Positions 45,317 to 57,546 of a DNA stretch of 64,000 nt are shown here, in pieces. The position numbers were made by a program, and so were the translations under genes. The notes under the pieces were generated by a model. The model worked only from the letters and a program-made list of their open reading frames with translations. It was not told the origin of the DNA and ran no database searches. This DNA comes from Pseudovirgaria hyperparasitica. Taxonomy: Eukaryota; Ascomycota; Dothideomycetes; Acrospermales; Acrospermaceae. The stretch lies in contig NW_022985555.1 in assembly GCF_010093815.1 (NCBI RefSeq), forward strand, positions 556,186-620,185, given 5' to 3'. Numbering within the stretch: position 1 is the stretch's first letter; the number at the start of each line of letters is the position of its first letter.

Positions 45317-48077
45317 GACTGCCTTTGGAGGAATTGGATTGAGGATGTGGAGGGTCTGGAAAACGAGCTCGAATTCACTATGCTCTCAGCTCATCAGGAA
45401 TAGCGGTTGACGAAGAAGTGGTATGTGTGGAGAGGCGGAGGTATTACGATTAAGGCGAGATCCACGCAGTCTTCATGGCATCGAAGTTGCGAATGAAGCG
45501 TAAGATTGTTCAAAGATGGCAAACAAGTCGCCAAGGAGTTTGTGAGATGTTGCGAGAGTGAAGATACGGTCCTGGAGAAGGTGAGTACAAAGTAAAGGCC
45601 ATTGAGGCTGGGCTGAGTTGGAGATTTGACCCTTTTCCCATGATAACTTAAGTCAGCTCTCTTTCTAGGCTGGCTGGCCCATGTTCCATTGCCTTTTCTG
45701 GCCCCCAAGTCCCGCCTGGTCCAGCAGCTAAATCAGAGCAAGGACCCCCTGTTGCCAGCTCCAACAAGCCGCCAACCCCGCCCAGTTTGGCCTGCACGGA
45801 GCACGCTGAATGGTCATGACGCGTCGCTAACAGCCCTAATTTATTCTTAGTATAATTAGTCGAGCTCTCTGTCGTGTCGCCCAGTGGCCTGGATCTCTCT
45901 CCTTTGTTTGATGTATCGCAAATATTCATCTTGTTCATATTTCAATAAGTTGGCCTACATCTGAGCTGGTCTGCTGCCACAAGGTTGATGCGAATACATG
46001 CGAGCCGTCGAGGGTGGTCAGGGTCGAGCTTCATGCAACGTAGACACTTGAATTATCAATGCCATCGCTACGAGTCCAACATACAATGGTAGATAGAAGA
46101 AGCCTGCCAACAGTCTGGTAAAAAGCGCGAACCAGATACAGTTTCTCGCTTGATGAGCACGTCTTCCATTATACGGTGCAAATCAAGTACCTTATATCGA
46201 AGAATGACTTGAGTAAGCGGAGAAGGCCTCTCAGAACTTCACATTCGCTTCTTCCTGGCCATTTAAAGTGCATCTGAGTTCTGACACGATGCATTGGTCC
46301 ATGACTCCAAGTTCGTGCCAGTCGTCTTGCTCCTCTCTGTTGCACTGGCTCCGTACGACCATGACTTCTACCACGGGACATCCATGGATGCACTACACGC
46401 GTACGCTAACACTCCATCAGTCTACGCTGTGGTCTCAAGAATACTCGAAGTTTAGGTAGCTACCACGAATGATAAACGAACTCAGCTCAAAACCATATCT
46501 GTTCTTCACTGGCCACATCGCGAGGCCGACGTTGGTCCACCACGCCGATCACGGTCGGCAACAAGGCAGCACTGACAATGACTGAGAGCTGACAATGTCG
46601 GAGCACCACAGCATAGGGCGTGGGTGTTCATACGCGATGGTGGATTGGTACGCCAGAGGCTCGGCTCGTAGCGGGCGGTCAGGTCCACGTCGATCTGAGG
46701 ACAGACAATGAGGTGCCGATATTGTGTAATTGTTACAAGAACAATGCGTAGAGAGCAGATGACGGAGCATTTCGGGCTGCCACTCTCTCGCTGGTGCCTG
46801 TTCAAGGCCGATCGATGCAGGGAGGTATCTGACGACGACGACGACGACCAAGCATACCGGTCAACACCAGCTTCTCTCTTATTCGACCACGTAGAGAAAG
46901 GTGTAAGCAGCTCCCTACATGCTCCGATGCGTGAATTAGGCACGAGATGGGCGCCGCAAAAAAGCGATTATTTGGACGATGATATAGAATGCGTGGGATT
47001 GGGCAGAAAGGTCTTTTGCCTGCCCATCATCCATCCCACGATGACGTTGCTGGCTGCTGTACCTGTGCAGTGTGGAGCAACTGGGGTGCAGCTGGAGGTG
47101 CAGCTGGACGTCTCGAGGAGGCGACAATGCAGGAATACTTGCTTAATCAATAACAATATACCTATATTGCAAACACCATGCTCAAGTTGTTATGCGCGTC
47201 GGGCTTTGAGTGGGTGATGATGTTCTACCCTGAATGTTGACGAATTCCTGTGGCGTTTCAGAGAAGAACCATCGTCGGATCCAACGTCCTAAAAGTGATT
47301 GTCGACCAGGGATATTGCCAGTCGCTACAAGTCTTTAGACGCCAGTAATGATGATTGTGAACAGTTGCTGCCTTCAACCTTGTGATTCGAGATCCATTCA
47401 TCAGAGGCAGCCAACAACCAACAACCGCGCGCCTTTGCCGCTAAAACACGGACGGGCCTCTTTGTTCTTTGGTCCTTGAACAGCCACAGCCACCACCTCA
47501 TCAACAGACTACAACAGTACTGTACAGGACCTATTACATCCAGTACGATCAATACCTCACTACACACTCCATCATCCACTGTAGCCCATCCTCCAAGGTC
47601 CGGGCCTCCTTGTCTTCACTTCCTATCCTCCCATTTACCCAGACGGCCCTCCCTCCTCGCTCAAAACCCTGTCCTTGTAACACTCCGCATCCAAAACCGA
47701 ACAATCCCACAAGCTGCGCTACTTTTCTGCCAGCACTCACTTTGCCTTGTCTACAAGCGATGCCCACTGCGCAAGCTCGAAACAAGACAAATCTCTGGCA
47801 AATTTCTCCTCCGTAGAGGTCACACGAACCTCAGCCTCAGTTCACGCGCGTATGACAGCTTACCGTCCGCATATTCGACTCGTTTGTCCTCTCTCACCCA
47901 ACACGGCTTCACCTTTGGCGCCGCCCTCCCAAACAACGAACGACCGCCTACACACAGACCTACACTATTCGCCCACATCTCTTCAACCATATACATTTCT
48001 TCCGAATCTAGACAACCCCATGCTGCTCTGCTACACAACCTCTCTGACATAGTTTTGTCTGGGCTTCATTGGCCGAT
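45317..48077. other. Long divergent spacer, no supported gene
   Basis: These 2.76 kb separate the glycosyltransferase-like gene (minus) from the J-domain gene (plus). Frames of 140-170 codons at 46,500-47,220 overlap each other on opposite strands and have no recognisable features. A pyrimidine-rich stretch (47,530-48,060) directly before the J-domain start looks like its promoter and leader. (GAC)n at 46,832-46,849 is a short repeat. Confidence 0.55.
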
Positions 48078-51000
48078 ATGTCTCAGATAGACCCCACTCG
48101 AAATTATTATGCAGACTTGGAGGTTCCGCAGAATGCAGGCACCGAAGACATCCGCAAATCATTCAGGAAGCTTGCCCTTGCATATCATCCCGATCGCAAC
48201 CCCGGTAAAGAGCATGAAGTCGTACCCAAATTCCAAGCAATCCAAGCCGCCTCGGAAATCCTACTAGATCCTCAGCAACGTGCAAAGTACGATGCCGATA
48301 GGCGGAAGCAAGGCCGAACATATGGCGGTGGTCCTTCGACGGCATCGTGGGCTGGTGCTAAACCGGCACCTCCTGCCAGAAATCCTTACAGAGACGCGCC
48401 CTCGAACTTCCCTCCTCCGCCTCGACGTACAGGCCCCTCTGCTACCAGACAACGTTCAGACTATACACCTCGCACAGGAACCAAGTTCGGTGCGGCAGAC
48501 TTTGCAAAGTTCGGCAAAGCAACAAACGCGCAACGTCCTGATACTGAGGATGCGGAGCGAAGGGCGAACAATTTTAGTGCTTGGCAGAAGATGCACCACA
48601 AAGCAAAAGCCGAACAGACGCAAGAAGCTAGACGACGTGAAGAGTCGAATAGACCGTTTGGTACTCCTCCAAGCGTGCCTCCACGAGCAACTCCTGCCTA
48701 CAGCCACGTTCCGCCAAAACCCAATCTTGGACGAAGTAACACCGCTCGCACTACAAGAAAGGCAGGCTTCGATCCGGCAAGACCGGGAGCAGATGAACCT
48801 CAAGCTACAGGCACCTCGGGCTATTACAATACTGCGCGACATGACAATCCGCCTCCGCAAGTGTATACAGACGTACCACCTCAGTCGCCAAATACTACCT
48901 CTGCATATTCATCGCCTGGATCGGATGCTCCTTACAGCGATGGGAGAGGTCACATACGTCCACCGTACGCACAGCGCAGTGCCTTTTCACCGCTAGGTCG
49001 ATCAGCAAGCACTCGAGCCTCTCCAAACAGGCCAGTCTCCTCCGAACAAGCCTACTTCGCAGGCCAGGGCGGCGCGAGACCAGCTCGCAGCGCCAGTCCA
49101 GTCAACAGAAAACCAGTTCCAGCTCGAGATGGAGGTATGGAGACACCTTCAAGACAGCAGGCGCGGGCCGGTAACGCAACTCGCCCTTTCGCTTTTGATC
49201 AATATGCATCAAGCGAGGACGAGCAGTCACCACCAGCAACGACGTCAGGCGCGACACTCCACTCGCAGCAGCGCCCACATCCACAAGCGGACACAAGCAA
49301 TATCAATGGAAGAGCTGCCTCGAACAGCCGGCAACCAGGTTCAATGTATGACAATTCCCTTAAACATTCCACTTTCAAAGTCAACTTCAATTTGCCTGGA
49401 TCAAAGAAACCAGATCAACCCGAAGCTGCCGGCGCAAAGCGAGCTGCCATGCCGGCCGAGAAAACGACAAGAGACCACCACCAGAATGGATGGAAGGCTT
49501 TTCTCGAGTCTTCGATATCTGCAAAACCCACGTATAAGCCGGGCAAGCCAGCGCATTGGCTGTACCCATTATCGGTCGCTCCGCCAAGCAGCTCGAGCAA
49601 AAAGTCGTCAGCTTCGCTTCATTCAGTCACGTCTCCTTTTGCATTTGATGATCATTTCTCTATGGCCTCGATAATCAAGGCTAACATGACCTCTCCCAGA
49701 TTCACCATGCCAATCACCGACGAGACGTTTACCACGAAAGCGCCAGAGTTCAAGAGTCGCAGTAGCGAAAGCATCAACACCAAGTTCTCTCCCGATGGCT
49801 GGAAGGGAAAGTTTCAAGGTGCGCCCGATTACTTCGCCCCGCCGCCGGATTCCTCCAATGGCCGTCCGAAGACATCACCGACTAGAGGTAGGGCTTCTGC
49901 AAGACCTTCACCAACTCCGCAAGTGGGCAAGATGCCACCGCCTCCCCCTTCAATGCCTCCTCCAGGCATGATGAGCTCACAAATGCCTCCAGCAAGCGGT
50001 CAGTCTGTAGACACTCCGCCCGTCAAGTTCAGTCCTTCCCAGTGGCAGAGCACCTTCAAAGATCCCTCATGGGCTTACCCGCAGCCTGACGTGTCTCCGA
50101 GCCGTCCTCAGGTGCCGTCACGGCCGATGAAGGCATCAAAATTACGCAGTGGTAAAGTCCCCAAGGCTGCCACGGTCAACGATGCTGCCGAAGAGCCCGA
50201 GCTGCAGCAGAATGGCAGTGCCGATAGCTTGGAAAGCAGTGGTGACGGCAGCGCGATGGACATTGACGAAGATATCCCTCCTGTCAACGGCAGCAATCTG
50301 AGTCACACAAGTCATGCAAGTCATGCAAGCCGAACCAGCCATACGTCGAATGGCAGTAAAAGTCCGCGGAAAGTATCTGTCACCCCTGACAAGCCCGAAT
50401 GGAGAGGAGACATACATGGAAACATGAACCCTCCACCTCCACCTCCTCCGCCACCCACGTCCACATCAAACCCAGAGGCTCGGGCCAGTCATCGCTCTGC
50501 CTTTAGCATGGGCAGCTTCTCTCACGTCGCACCATTCGGTACTGCCAGTGCTGGAGCCGGACCGCACGGTGCTGCTGGTGGTCTCAATCATGTATCCGAC
50601 TTGAGAGCTGACCTTCCCTTCGAATCTGCTCCAGCCCCCGTACCACCACATCGAGTGTTTACGCGCAAGGATGAGATCATGGTCCCGGGGCCACCACGTA
50701 CCCCTCCCGAGCCGCAGCGTATAAGCAAAGCCAGCTGGACGGAATACATCAAGCAGCTTTCCAGCTACATGTCTCGCTGGACCGAATACGATGCAGCCAT
50801 GGTATCTCACTTCGCGTCGCGTCAAGCCGAGGTCGACACCATCTGCCGCGCCTTTGCGGATCCGCACAACAACAGCAACATGACGGGTTTACGTGATGCG
50901 GGAAGATTTGCATGGCTAGGTGCCGTCGGCGATACTGCACAGGGCGGGTTCGGCAGCTATCTCCAGGGCCTGAAGGACGACGAAGCAGTCCGGGAGCACT

Positions 51001-51104
51001 GGGCCGTGGCATGCGACAAGCATCGCGCGTGCATGCAGCGCTGCCTAGGCCTGCGCGAGAGAGTGTTGAGAGAGGCCGAGGCCGGACGGCTGCCAGATGT
51101 GTGA
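48078..51104 (+). CDS. Large J-domain (Hsp40-type) protein
   Basis: A single exon encodes 1008 residues. The J domain is at residues 8-76, with the Hsp70-activating HPD triplet at 37-39 (LAYHPDRNPG) and FQAIQAASEILLDPQQRAKYD closing the fold. The next 780 residues are low-complexity, rich in Pro, Ser, Arg and Gly, with PPPPP runs and a repeated SHTSHASHASRTSH patch. The last 140 residues look folded and helical (WTEYIKQLSSYMSRWTEYDA, HWAVACDKHRACMQRCLGL). There is no zinc finger or G/F-rich client domain, so it is a class C type. I chose the ATG at 48078 because the codons upstream in frame contain no ATG near it. The client and location are unknown. Confidence 0.88.
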   Translation: MSQIDPTRNYYADLEVPQNAGTEDIRKSFRKLALAYHPDRNPGKEHEVVPKFQAIQAASEILLDPQQRAKYDADRRKQGRTYGGGPSTASWAGAKPAPPARNPYRDAPSNFPPPPRRTGPSATRQRSDYTPRTGTKFGAADFAKFGKATNAQRPDTEDAERRANNFSAWQKMHHKAKAEQTQEARRREESNRPFGTPPSVPPRATPAYSHVPPKPNLGRSNTARTTRKAGFDPARPGADEPQATGTSGYYNTARHDNPPPQVYTDVPPQSPNTTSAYSSPGSDAPYSDGRGHIRPPYAQRSAFSPLGRSASTRASPNRPVSSEQAYFAGQGGARPARSASPVNRKPVPARDGGMETPSRQQARAGNATRPFAFDQYASSEDEQSPPATTSGATLHSQQRPHPQADTSNINGRAASNSRQPGSMYDNSLKHSTFKVNFNLPGSKKPDQPEAAGAKRAAMPAEKTTRDHHQNGWKAFLESSISAKPTYKPGKPAHWLYPLSVAPPSSSSKKSSASLHSVTSPFAFDDHFSMASIIKANMTSPRFTMPITDETFTTKAPEFKSRSSESINTKFSPDGWKGKFQGAPDYFAPPPDSSNGRPKTSPTRGRASARPSPTPQVGKMPPPPPSMPPPGMMSSQMPPASGQSVDTPPVKFSPSQWQSTFKDPSWAYPQPDVSPSRPQVPSRPMKASKLRSGKVPKAATVNDAAEEPELQQNGSADSLESSGDGSAMDIDEDIPPVNGSNLSHTSHASHASRTSHTSNGSKSPRKVSVTPDKPEWRGDIHGNMNPPPPPPPPPTSTSNPEARASHRSAFSMGSFSHVAPFGTASAGAGPHGAAGGLNHVSDLRADLPFESAPAPVPPHRVFTRKDEIMVPGPPRTPPEPQRISKASWTEYIKQLSSYMSRWTEYDAAMVSHFASRQAEVDTICRAFADPHNNSNMTGLRDAGRFAWLGAVGDTAQGGFGSYLQGLKDDEAVREHWAVACDKHRACMQRCLGLRERVLREAEAGRLPDV

Positions 51105-52260
51105 TGAGTGGGAGAGAGCAATGGGCGAATTCTTTTGGCGCCCCATTCCCAGTCTCTTCAAACAGAAAAACCCCTTGTCTTATTCGCCCCCAATTATACA
51201 TATATATATACACGTATGCATGACATGATGGGTCTTGGACAACGCCTTCTTCTTCTTCTTTTTCTGTTTTTGTAATTCTCCTCCTCACAAATTACTCTAC
51301 TTCTTTAGTCTTGCAGCGGGCCGGCGTATATGTTATATAGCAGTTATCAAGCAGGCAAGTACCTGTATGTATGTAATATATCCGTTGGGGCGGTCTTTTT
51401 TTTTCACTTAAAATAAAAAATTCCGGAGTTCTTATTCTGCCTACCTGATCAAACCTAACCAAACCTAACCTAACTCCCGGTTCCGTTCTCTTCGATTGCT
51501 TCTTTCTTCTTCTTCTTCTTCTTCTTCTTCTTCTTCTTCTTCTTCTTCTTCTTCTTCTTCTTCTTCTTCTTCTCTTTCTTTTTCTTCTTCTTCATTATTA
51601 TCCTTGGTGGGCGATTGTTGTTGTTTCTTTTTTGCGGTTGGGGGGAGGGGAGGGGAGGGGAGGGGAGTGGTTCGTGGAGGACGGACGGTTTCATTGCTTG
51701 GTTAATTACCACTTACCCTCTCTCCTCCTCTTCCTCGTGTGTGTGTGTGTGTGGTGTTTTTCTTTTTCTGATGATGCTGCTGCCGCTTGCTTCTGCGTCT
51801 GCTGGGTCTGCTGGTCTGCTGGTTCTTTTGGACCGAACGGACGGGTGATAGTATTCTGGGCATGATGATACGGGCGGCTACATTGCGACCTACCTACCTA
51901 TATACGCAGATAGAATGTAGAAATTCCACATGACAGCCGGATAGTCGTCGGAGAATCTACTACATTTCAGGAACAACAGACTTGTCACAAGGGGAAAACT
52001 CTCGCGTGTGATGGATCAAAGAGTCACATGAGAAGATGGATGTCTAGTTCTTTGAAAGCTCGTCATGAACATGACATTTGAGCAGAATAAAGTTTGTCTC
52101 TTTTTTTGCGCCTTTGCTATCATCATAGGCAGCCCATATGCCGTATGCCATATACCACAGCGGGGCACAGAGTAGAGTACCAGACGGAAAATAGAAAACA
52201 AAGAACAGCCCAATCCTTTCTCCCTGAGCAAACCACTTCCCCCAACCAACCCCCATTTGT
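51105..52260. other. Low-complexity spacer between convergent genes
   Basis: These are 1.16 kb of 3' flank with a (CTT)n tract (51,501-51,594), a GGGGA-rich run (51,640-51,668) and a (GT)n run (51,739-51,754). AACCTAACC-like sequence near 51,455-51,475 is only two to three short units. No gene is seen. Confidence 0.6.
51501..51594. repeat. (CTT)n / (GAA)n microsatellite
   Basis: The trinucleotide tract is about 90 bp long with one interruption near 51,574. Read in six frames it yields poly-Ser or poly-Lys frames that are not genes. Confidence 0.97.
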
Positions 52261-53080
52261 TTAACGGTAACGCCACAGCGACAGCGAGTTGTTGCGCTTC
52301 CAGGTGTGTCTGCGGCCGGCCTTTGTGTTGTTGTAGCGGTGGCCCTTGTTGATGCCGCGGCTCTTCTTGCCGGTGGCGGTGAGGCCGCGCGACTCGCGGT
52401 GCTTGTGGACCGGTTTGGCGATCCAGTTGATGCGGGCGTCGCGGCGGATGGCCTTGTGCTGCGGGTCGACGAGGATGACTTCGTAGTACTTGTACGTCGA
52501 GTCCTGGTTGATCCAGTACGAGTTGAGGACGCGCAGGTTGGCGCACCGGCGCCCGACGCGCTCTTCGGCCGTCGACTTGAGCGAGCGCTGGTACTTTAGC
52601 TGATTGATTCCCTGGTTGGTGGGCTTGCCTGGAGGGTGAATGTCAGTCTTGTCTTTCTTCTGCCGAGTGAGTTCATGTAGTCTATGTCTTACCGTAGGTG
52701 GCACCCTTGGGCGCAGGTCGCTTGCGACCACCTCGTCGGACGCGGACACGGTAGATGACATAGCCCTGCTTGGCCTTGTATCCGAGGCGGCGAGCCTTGT
52801 CGGGGCGCGAGGGACGGGAGGCGCGGTGGATGACGTTCAGTTGGCGAAGCTGCAAATTGATTCACTCTCAGCAAAGTTCAACGAGTGTAATCAAGGGAAT
52901 CGCGGCCCCAGAAGCGAGCGCGGCCAGTAGCCACCAAGCAGGCCGGCCAACGACACGCTCGTGGGTGCGACGGTGGGGAGATTGGACTCATACCTCCCAG
53001 CAGCGGACTCGGAGAAGGAAGCGCAGCACATCGGACTGCTTCTTCTTCTGGAGCTCTTCGACGTATTTGAGGGCACCCAT
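52261..53080 (-). CDS. RPL15: 60S ribosomal protein eL15
   Basis: Three coding exons, 53080-52994, 52849-52693 and 52628-52261, with introns of 144 and 64 bp, give 203 residues, the normal length. The sequence follows the family closely: [79 protein letters not shown] and [19 protein letters not shown]. The protein is part of the large-subunit core. The start codon lies directly after a splice acceptor (GTGACAG|ATG), so the message probably has a leader intron. Confidence 0.97.
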
Positions 53081-53208
53081 CTGTCACGAGAGCGGTTAGC
53101 TGAATGATCGATGAAGGGAGGATGGTCTTTTCATCTGCTGTTGCGGACACAGCGACGTTTGGCCAACTCAATTGGAGAGCTTCGTGGTGTTGGACATTTT
53201 AGACATAC
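53081..53208 (-). other. Probable 5'-leader intron of the eL15 gene
   Basis: On the minus strand a good donor (AAG|GTATGT at 53208) and an acceptor with CTAAC branch point (GCTAACCGCTCTCGTGACAG) enclose 128 bp that end exactly at the base before the start codon. Leader introns abutting the ATG are common in fungal ribosomal protein genes. Confidence 0.65.
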
Positions 53209-54139
53209 CTTGACGGTGTGGTGTGGCTGTTCGTTAGTAGGTGGTGATGGGTCGTCGTCTGGAGGGAGAAGTTGAAGCACACGAAAATTGATTTTCGAGC
53301 TGTGGGCGGGCTGGATTCTTGGCGCTGCCACACCAGCAAGCGAGTCAGCTGACTCAGCACGGATCACCTCACCCAGCCGGGCCGTCACTCAATCGGTATA
53401 ACAAGACTGCCTACCAAACAGGCAGATCCCTGAATAATCACATCTCATCACACGAAGGATTCACAAAGATAAATCAGAAGCAACAGCAGCAGCAGCACAT
53501 CATCAATCACATCATGAGCCTCATTTCGATTGGTTTGAAAATTACAGCTAATGACCGTATAGTCTGTCCGTCTCTGTGTTTGTGTGTCCTCCTTCAATTC
53601 CAAAAAAACGCCATACGCAAACCCGGTAAAGACAGAGTATGTGTGCGTGTGTGTGTGCTATTTCGTTCGTTCGTCCATTCGTCCGTTATAGAGAGTCTAG
53701 GTAGCTGAATGACGAAGAAGCAGAACATGCACAAACCATAAGTCGGAATCCCCAAATCAAATTTTGCATGCAATCCCATCCATCCTGCTCGATATCTTTG
53801 CCTTGAATAACCTTAGAATAACCAAACCTTCGCTTCCGTGTAATGTGTGTAACGTGGTGGACGTCAACAGTCCGGATGATGAGAAGGTAGATTCTTCTCG
53901 ACAAAACAAAGTCTAGCTGCTACGCAGCCAGGATAGATCAGATGAGAGCCCAAAGAATTCATAACCTAGGTGTAGTAGGTATTTTTCCAAGTATTGTAGA
54001 TGTCTTGGCGTCTACTCTAGTGGTAGAATCTTGTTGTAAACCCAAATCATAACGAGTGAAAATGAAGAAGAAGAAAAAAGGCAAGTGTAGGGACGTGCTT
54101 GGTTGAGTGAGTGTAGCTGCTTGAGGCAGCCCGGTCAAT
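53209..54139. other. Intergenic: eL15 promoter and 3' flank of the PSP1-domain gene
   Basis: These are 930 bp without a supported gene. GCAACAGCAGCAGCAGCAC lies near 53,480 and a GTGTGCGTGTGTGTG run near 53,640. The first 150 bp next to the eL15 leader should contain its promoter. Confidence 0.55.
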
Positions 54140-57079
54140 CTACTTCATCGAGTCTTTGCGGTTGTCAGATCCACCGAGGGACATGCCCTGTACACCACCA
54201 GTGACGGCCGAATAGAAAGCGGCGCGGGTTGCTTCATCGCGTCCATCTTCGTTCGAGGAACGGTGACGAGGGCGATCGATCGGCTGCTGAGTACCGCCAC
54301 GCGGATTGCCAGTAGTAGGACCCCCAGCACGAGCTCCGGCAGCGGATCCTGTTCTTGAATCAAAGCTTGATGAAGCACCGCTGGAGGCGCCCCAGGGAGC
54401 TGAAGTACCAGAGGCCGCAGTGAAGGTGCCTGGGGCACCCCAAGCCGAGCTGCCGGTGTAAGGCTGGGCGTATGGATTGAAGCTCATTGTCGGAGCCGGA
54501 GTCGCAGCGGGATAGCCGAATGCTGGAGGTACAGACGAGGCCGCGTAAGCGTTGTTCTGAGTGTTGTAGTGGCTGTTGAATTGGGCAGATGTGGACGCTT
54601 CATGCTGTGCTTGCTGGACGTTGCGGTGGTCTGTATGCGCTTAGTAACCGTGAGGTCCGGTAACAAATCTGCAACTGTTGACTTACGAACGATGCTCGGC
54701 TGGGCATATGCTGCTGCACCATACGGCGGAGGCTGAGTCAAGGCGCCGGCCTGCTGAGGAGATGGTGGACCGTGGCCACGATGGTGTGGTTGGGGTGCAA
54801 AGGACGCAGGGTTGACCGCAGACATCCAGATCCTGGTCTTGAAGATCTTGAAGAGATCGTTGACGAGCTCGTTGAAATTGATGTACTTTTCGGCGTAGTA
54901 AAAGTAAGTCAGCTTGTGGCGGTCGCTTGGTTGAGTCAGTACAAGAAATCTTTCCCATCATTAGAGTTTTGGACAACATACAGCTGGAATTCAGCATCCA
55001 GAATCTCCATGGTCAAGCCGTGCTCGATGACCTTTTGTTGACAGATACGCTTTGCCTTGGTCTCGTCTCCCTCCTTCTCCTGCAAGGACGCAAACTCGAC
55101 TGGGATGGCGAGGCGCTTGATGAGTTTGAAGTTCTGGGCGCGGCCCTCTGGCTCGGCTTCGTGTTCTGGATGGCGAGCCGAAGCGTTGTGGGGATCAAGT
55201 TTACTGAGTGCCCAGCGTACCGTAGGATTCGTCTCTCGTGCGTGCGAAAACATCATGAGCCAGATAAAATGCTTCTCCTGGTACATCTGGCGCAAGGGCT
55301 TGACGTCACTGAGTTCAATGTTGGCTTTCTCGACCTCGCCGATATCGTAGCCGCGGTCGCCTTCGCAAATGACCAACTGCCCCTTGACGAGCTGCAAGCC
55401 TGTGCCCTCCGGCATGTAGTATACTTCAGCCCGCTCGCACTTGAATTTGATCAGGTGCAAGGTCTTTCGCTCGGAACCCTTGAGCATGGCAGGTAGCTGT
55501 CTGTCCGGAACGATGGGATCAGGTTGCGGGCGCGGATTGGCAGCAATCTCTTGCCTGTTCCTCTCCGCGACGCCACTGCCATTGAAGTAGCCTAAAGTAT
55601 GAATCAGAAATCCAAACACCTCTTGATCTAGAAGAAAGAGAGAAGAAAAGAAATTAGTGATGTTGACTAGAGAAACATATTTAACCTACTATCATTGTGG
55701 GTATAGAGTGGTGTGACAAGCTCTACAGGATCATTCTGCGTCTTGAGCTGTCGGTGGATGGCATAGACAGGCGCGTTCACGTCCTTTGTAGTCTGAGTAG
55801 CGTAGTTACGCTTCAAGTCGTACAGTTCACGAGAGGCAGCAGCCTCACGAGCAAGGTACTGCTCTCGAACAGCGTCGATTTCAGGCGAGGTGATGTTGTT
55901 ATTGTTGTTATTGTTGGACGGCATGTCAAAGGCGCGAGATTGGGGATTTTCGTAGCTCTGTGGAAGGGTGTTGAAGTAATGGTCGGAGGAGGATCCAAAG
56001 CCTGGATGATCTCTGTTCGCGGACGTGGTATTGGGACCAGAAGACTGAAGGATCTGGCCACGATCAAAGGATGAGCGACTGTTGATAATCGGCTGGCTCT
56101 GTTGCCTCGTTGCCACGTGGGCAAGTGAGTGACGTCGTGACTCTGGCATGGTGAACTCCTCGAGATCCTCAATAGCGTCCTCTGCAACCGGTAGTGTCGT
56201 GGAGCGTCGTTGATAAGTTGGCCAGGGTAGATCGGAGTATCCGGAAACGTTGGAACTGAAAGTACGATGACGAACAGCTCTCTTTAAAAGATCGCGCGAT
56301 CCGCCAGCGTCCATTTCAGGGTGAAGTCTGACGCCCTGGTTGCTGTCATCGTCATCCTCACGGACCTGCGAGAGTGAAGCCTTGCGTTGTACGTTTGACA
56401 GCTGTCCTCCGGTCCGTACACGGTTGAGGGCAAAGGGGTGAATGGGATCTTCATCGTCCGAGGAGACCTGCTGGGCAACGGAGAAACTCATTGCTCGTTG
56501 CTGCTGGGGCTTGAAGGTAGGTTTAAGAGGAATGTCGACGCCAATGCCGCTATAACGACGGTCTCGTTGGAATGACGAATTGTTGTTTGGCTCTGAGGAA
56601 AGTGGTGCGAGAGAAAGGGGAGAGGCCGGGCTGTCGGAAAAGCGACTATTGTTGTTGCGATCAGGCGCCCATATATTGCCAGTGAAAGTGATTGAGCCTG
56701 AACGGCCTTGGCCGGTTGTAGTGAGGCGTGGCGTGGTCTCGGAGGAGGGCGTGGGCGGCTGCGAATTGTTCGAGCCTATTGACAAGCCTCCTAGTGAATA
56801 TTTACGACCCTGTGGCGGCTGTCCAATATCGCTCAACCACGAGGTTGCGGGCCTCGAAGCTGAGTCCCTTCGAAGAGCAGACTGCTGGCCATGTGCACTG
56901 CCAGAGTGCTCCTCGTCGGATGACACCATGACCTCGCTGTCGGGAGTCGGCCGTCTGTTCGTGTTTGCCTTTGTCCGCTCGAGCAAGAGGGAATGGGTGG
57001 TGCCGTGCGCGCCAAACGACACTCTCCCATTGCGGGACGAATGCGTGGACGGCGAGGGGTTCATGATGGCGCTGGTCAT
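54140..57079 (-). CDS. PSP1 C-terminal domain (RicT/YaaT-like) protein
   Basis: Exons 57079-55690, 55627-54982, 54925-54687 and 54630-54140 (introns 62, 56 and 56 bp) give 921 residues. The first 460 are disordered and Ser/Asn-rich. The PSP1 domain (about 519-725) is recognised from LQLVKGQLVICEGDRGYDIG and, across the second splice, LDAEFQLDRHKLTYFYYAEK followed by INFNELVNDLFKIFKTRIWM, which match the bacterial RicT/YaaT core. The C-terminal 200 residues are Pro/Ala/Gly-rich. Yeast Psp1 was found as a multicopy suppressor of DNA polymerase alpha mutants and is associated with mRNA-related factors; the biochemical role is open. A second Met at codon 6 is an alternative start. Confidence 0.88.
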
Positions 57080-57174
57080 TTGGCCAGACGGTGAATATTA
57101 TGCAAGCGAAGAGGATTGGGCGGTATGGAGGGTGAGATATGGGCAAGCGCGCTAGTGTTACGAAGGCCTTGGTG

Positions 57175-57546
57175 CTAAAGCAGAGTCAGCACATTCATCT
57201 GGGACGCGCCAGTATCTCGATGAATGACGAAGTCGTGGCGTGGTATGAATTGTGAGAAGTAAGTTGAAGAGACATGAGAGAACGGCTTAGAGGGGAGCAG
57301 TGACCAGTGGAGAGCACATCTTCGTCGCTCCTCCACGCCACGGAAGCAGACGAGAGACAGACAGGAGAGAGAGGGAAATCATCACATGGACAAAGACTCG
57401 TTGATGAAGCGTAGTAAAAGCAAAGACATACACGTCTGGTGCAACTAGCTGTCTGCAAGCACAGCAAACATCTCGCCCTGAAGCAGACTACCAGGAGACA
57501 AAAAGACTTTGTGGGAATGAGAGGAGGTCAAGCCATGTCAACTTAC
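57175..57546 (-). other. Possible 5'-leader intron of the PSP1-domain gene
   Basis: A consensus donor AAC|GTAAGT at 57546 and a GCTGACTCTGCTTTAG acceptor ending at 57175 on the minus strand enclose 372 bp, about 95 bp before the start codon. Only the splice signals support it. Confidence 0.35.

Noticed and set aside
46506-47217. Opposite-strand frames of 145 and 169 codons
   Set aside because: They overlap each other, lack known motifs and splice signals, and sit in a promoter-sized spacer.
51440-51480. AACCTAACC-like units, considered as telomeric or subtelomeric repeat
   Set aside because: Only two or three imperfect units; fungal telomere repeats are TTAGGG and none is seen.
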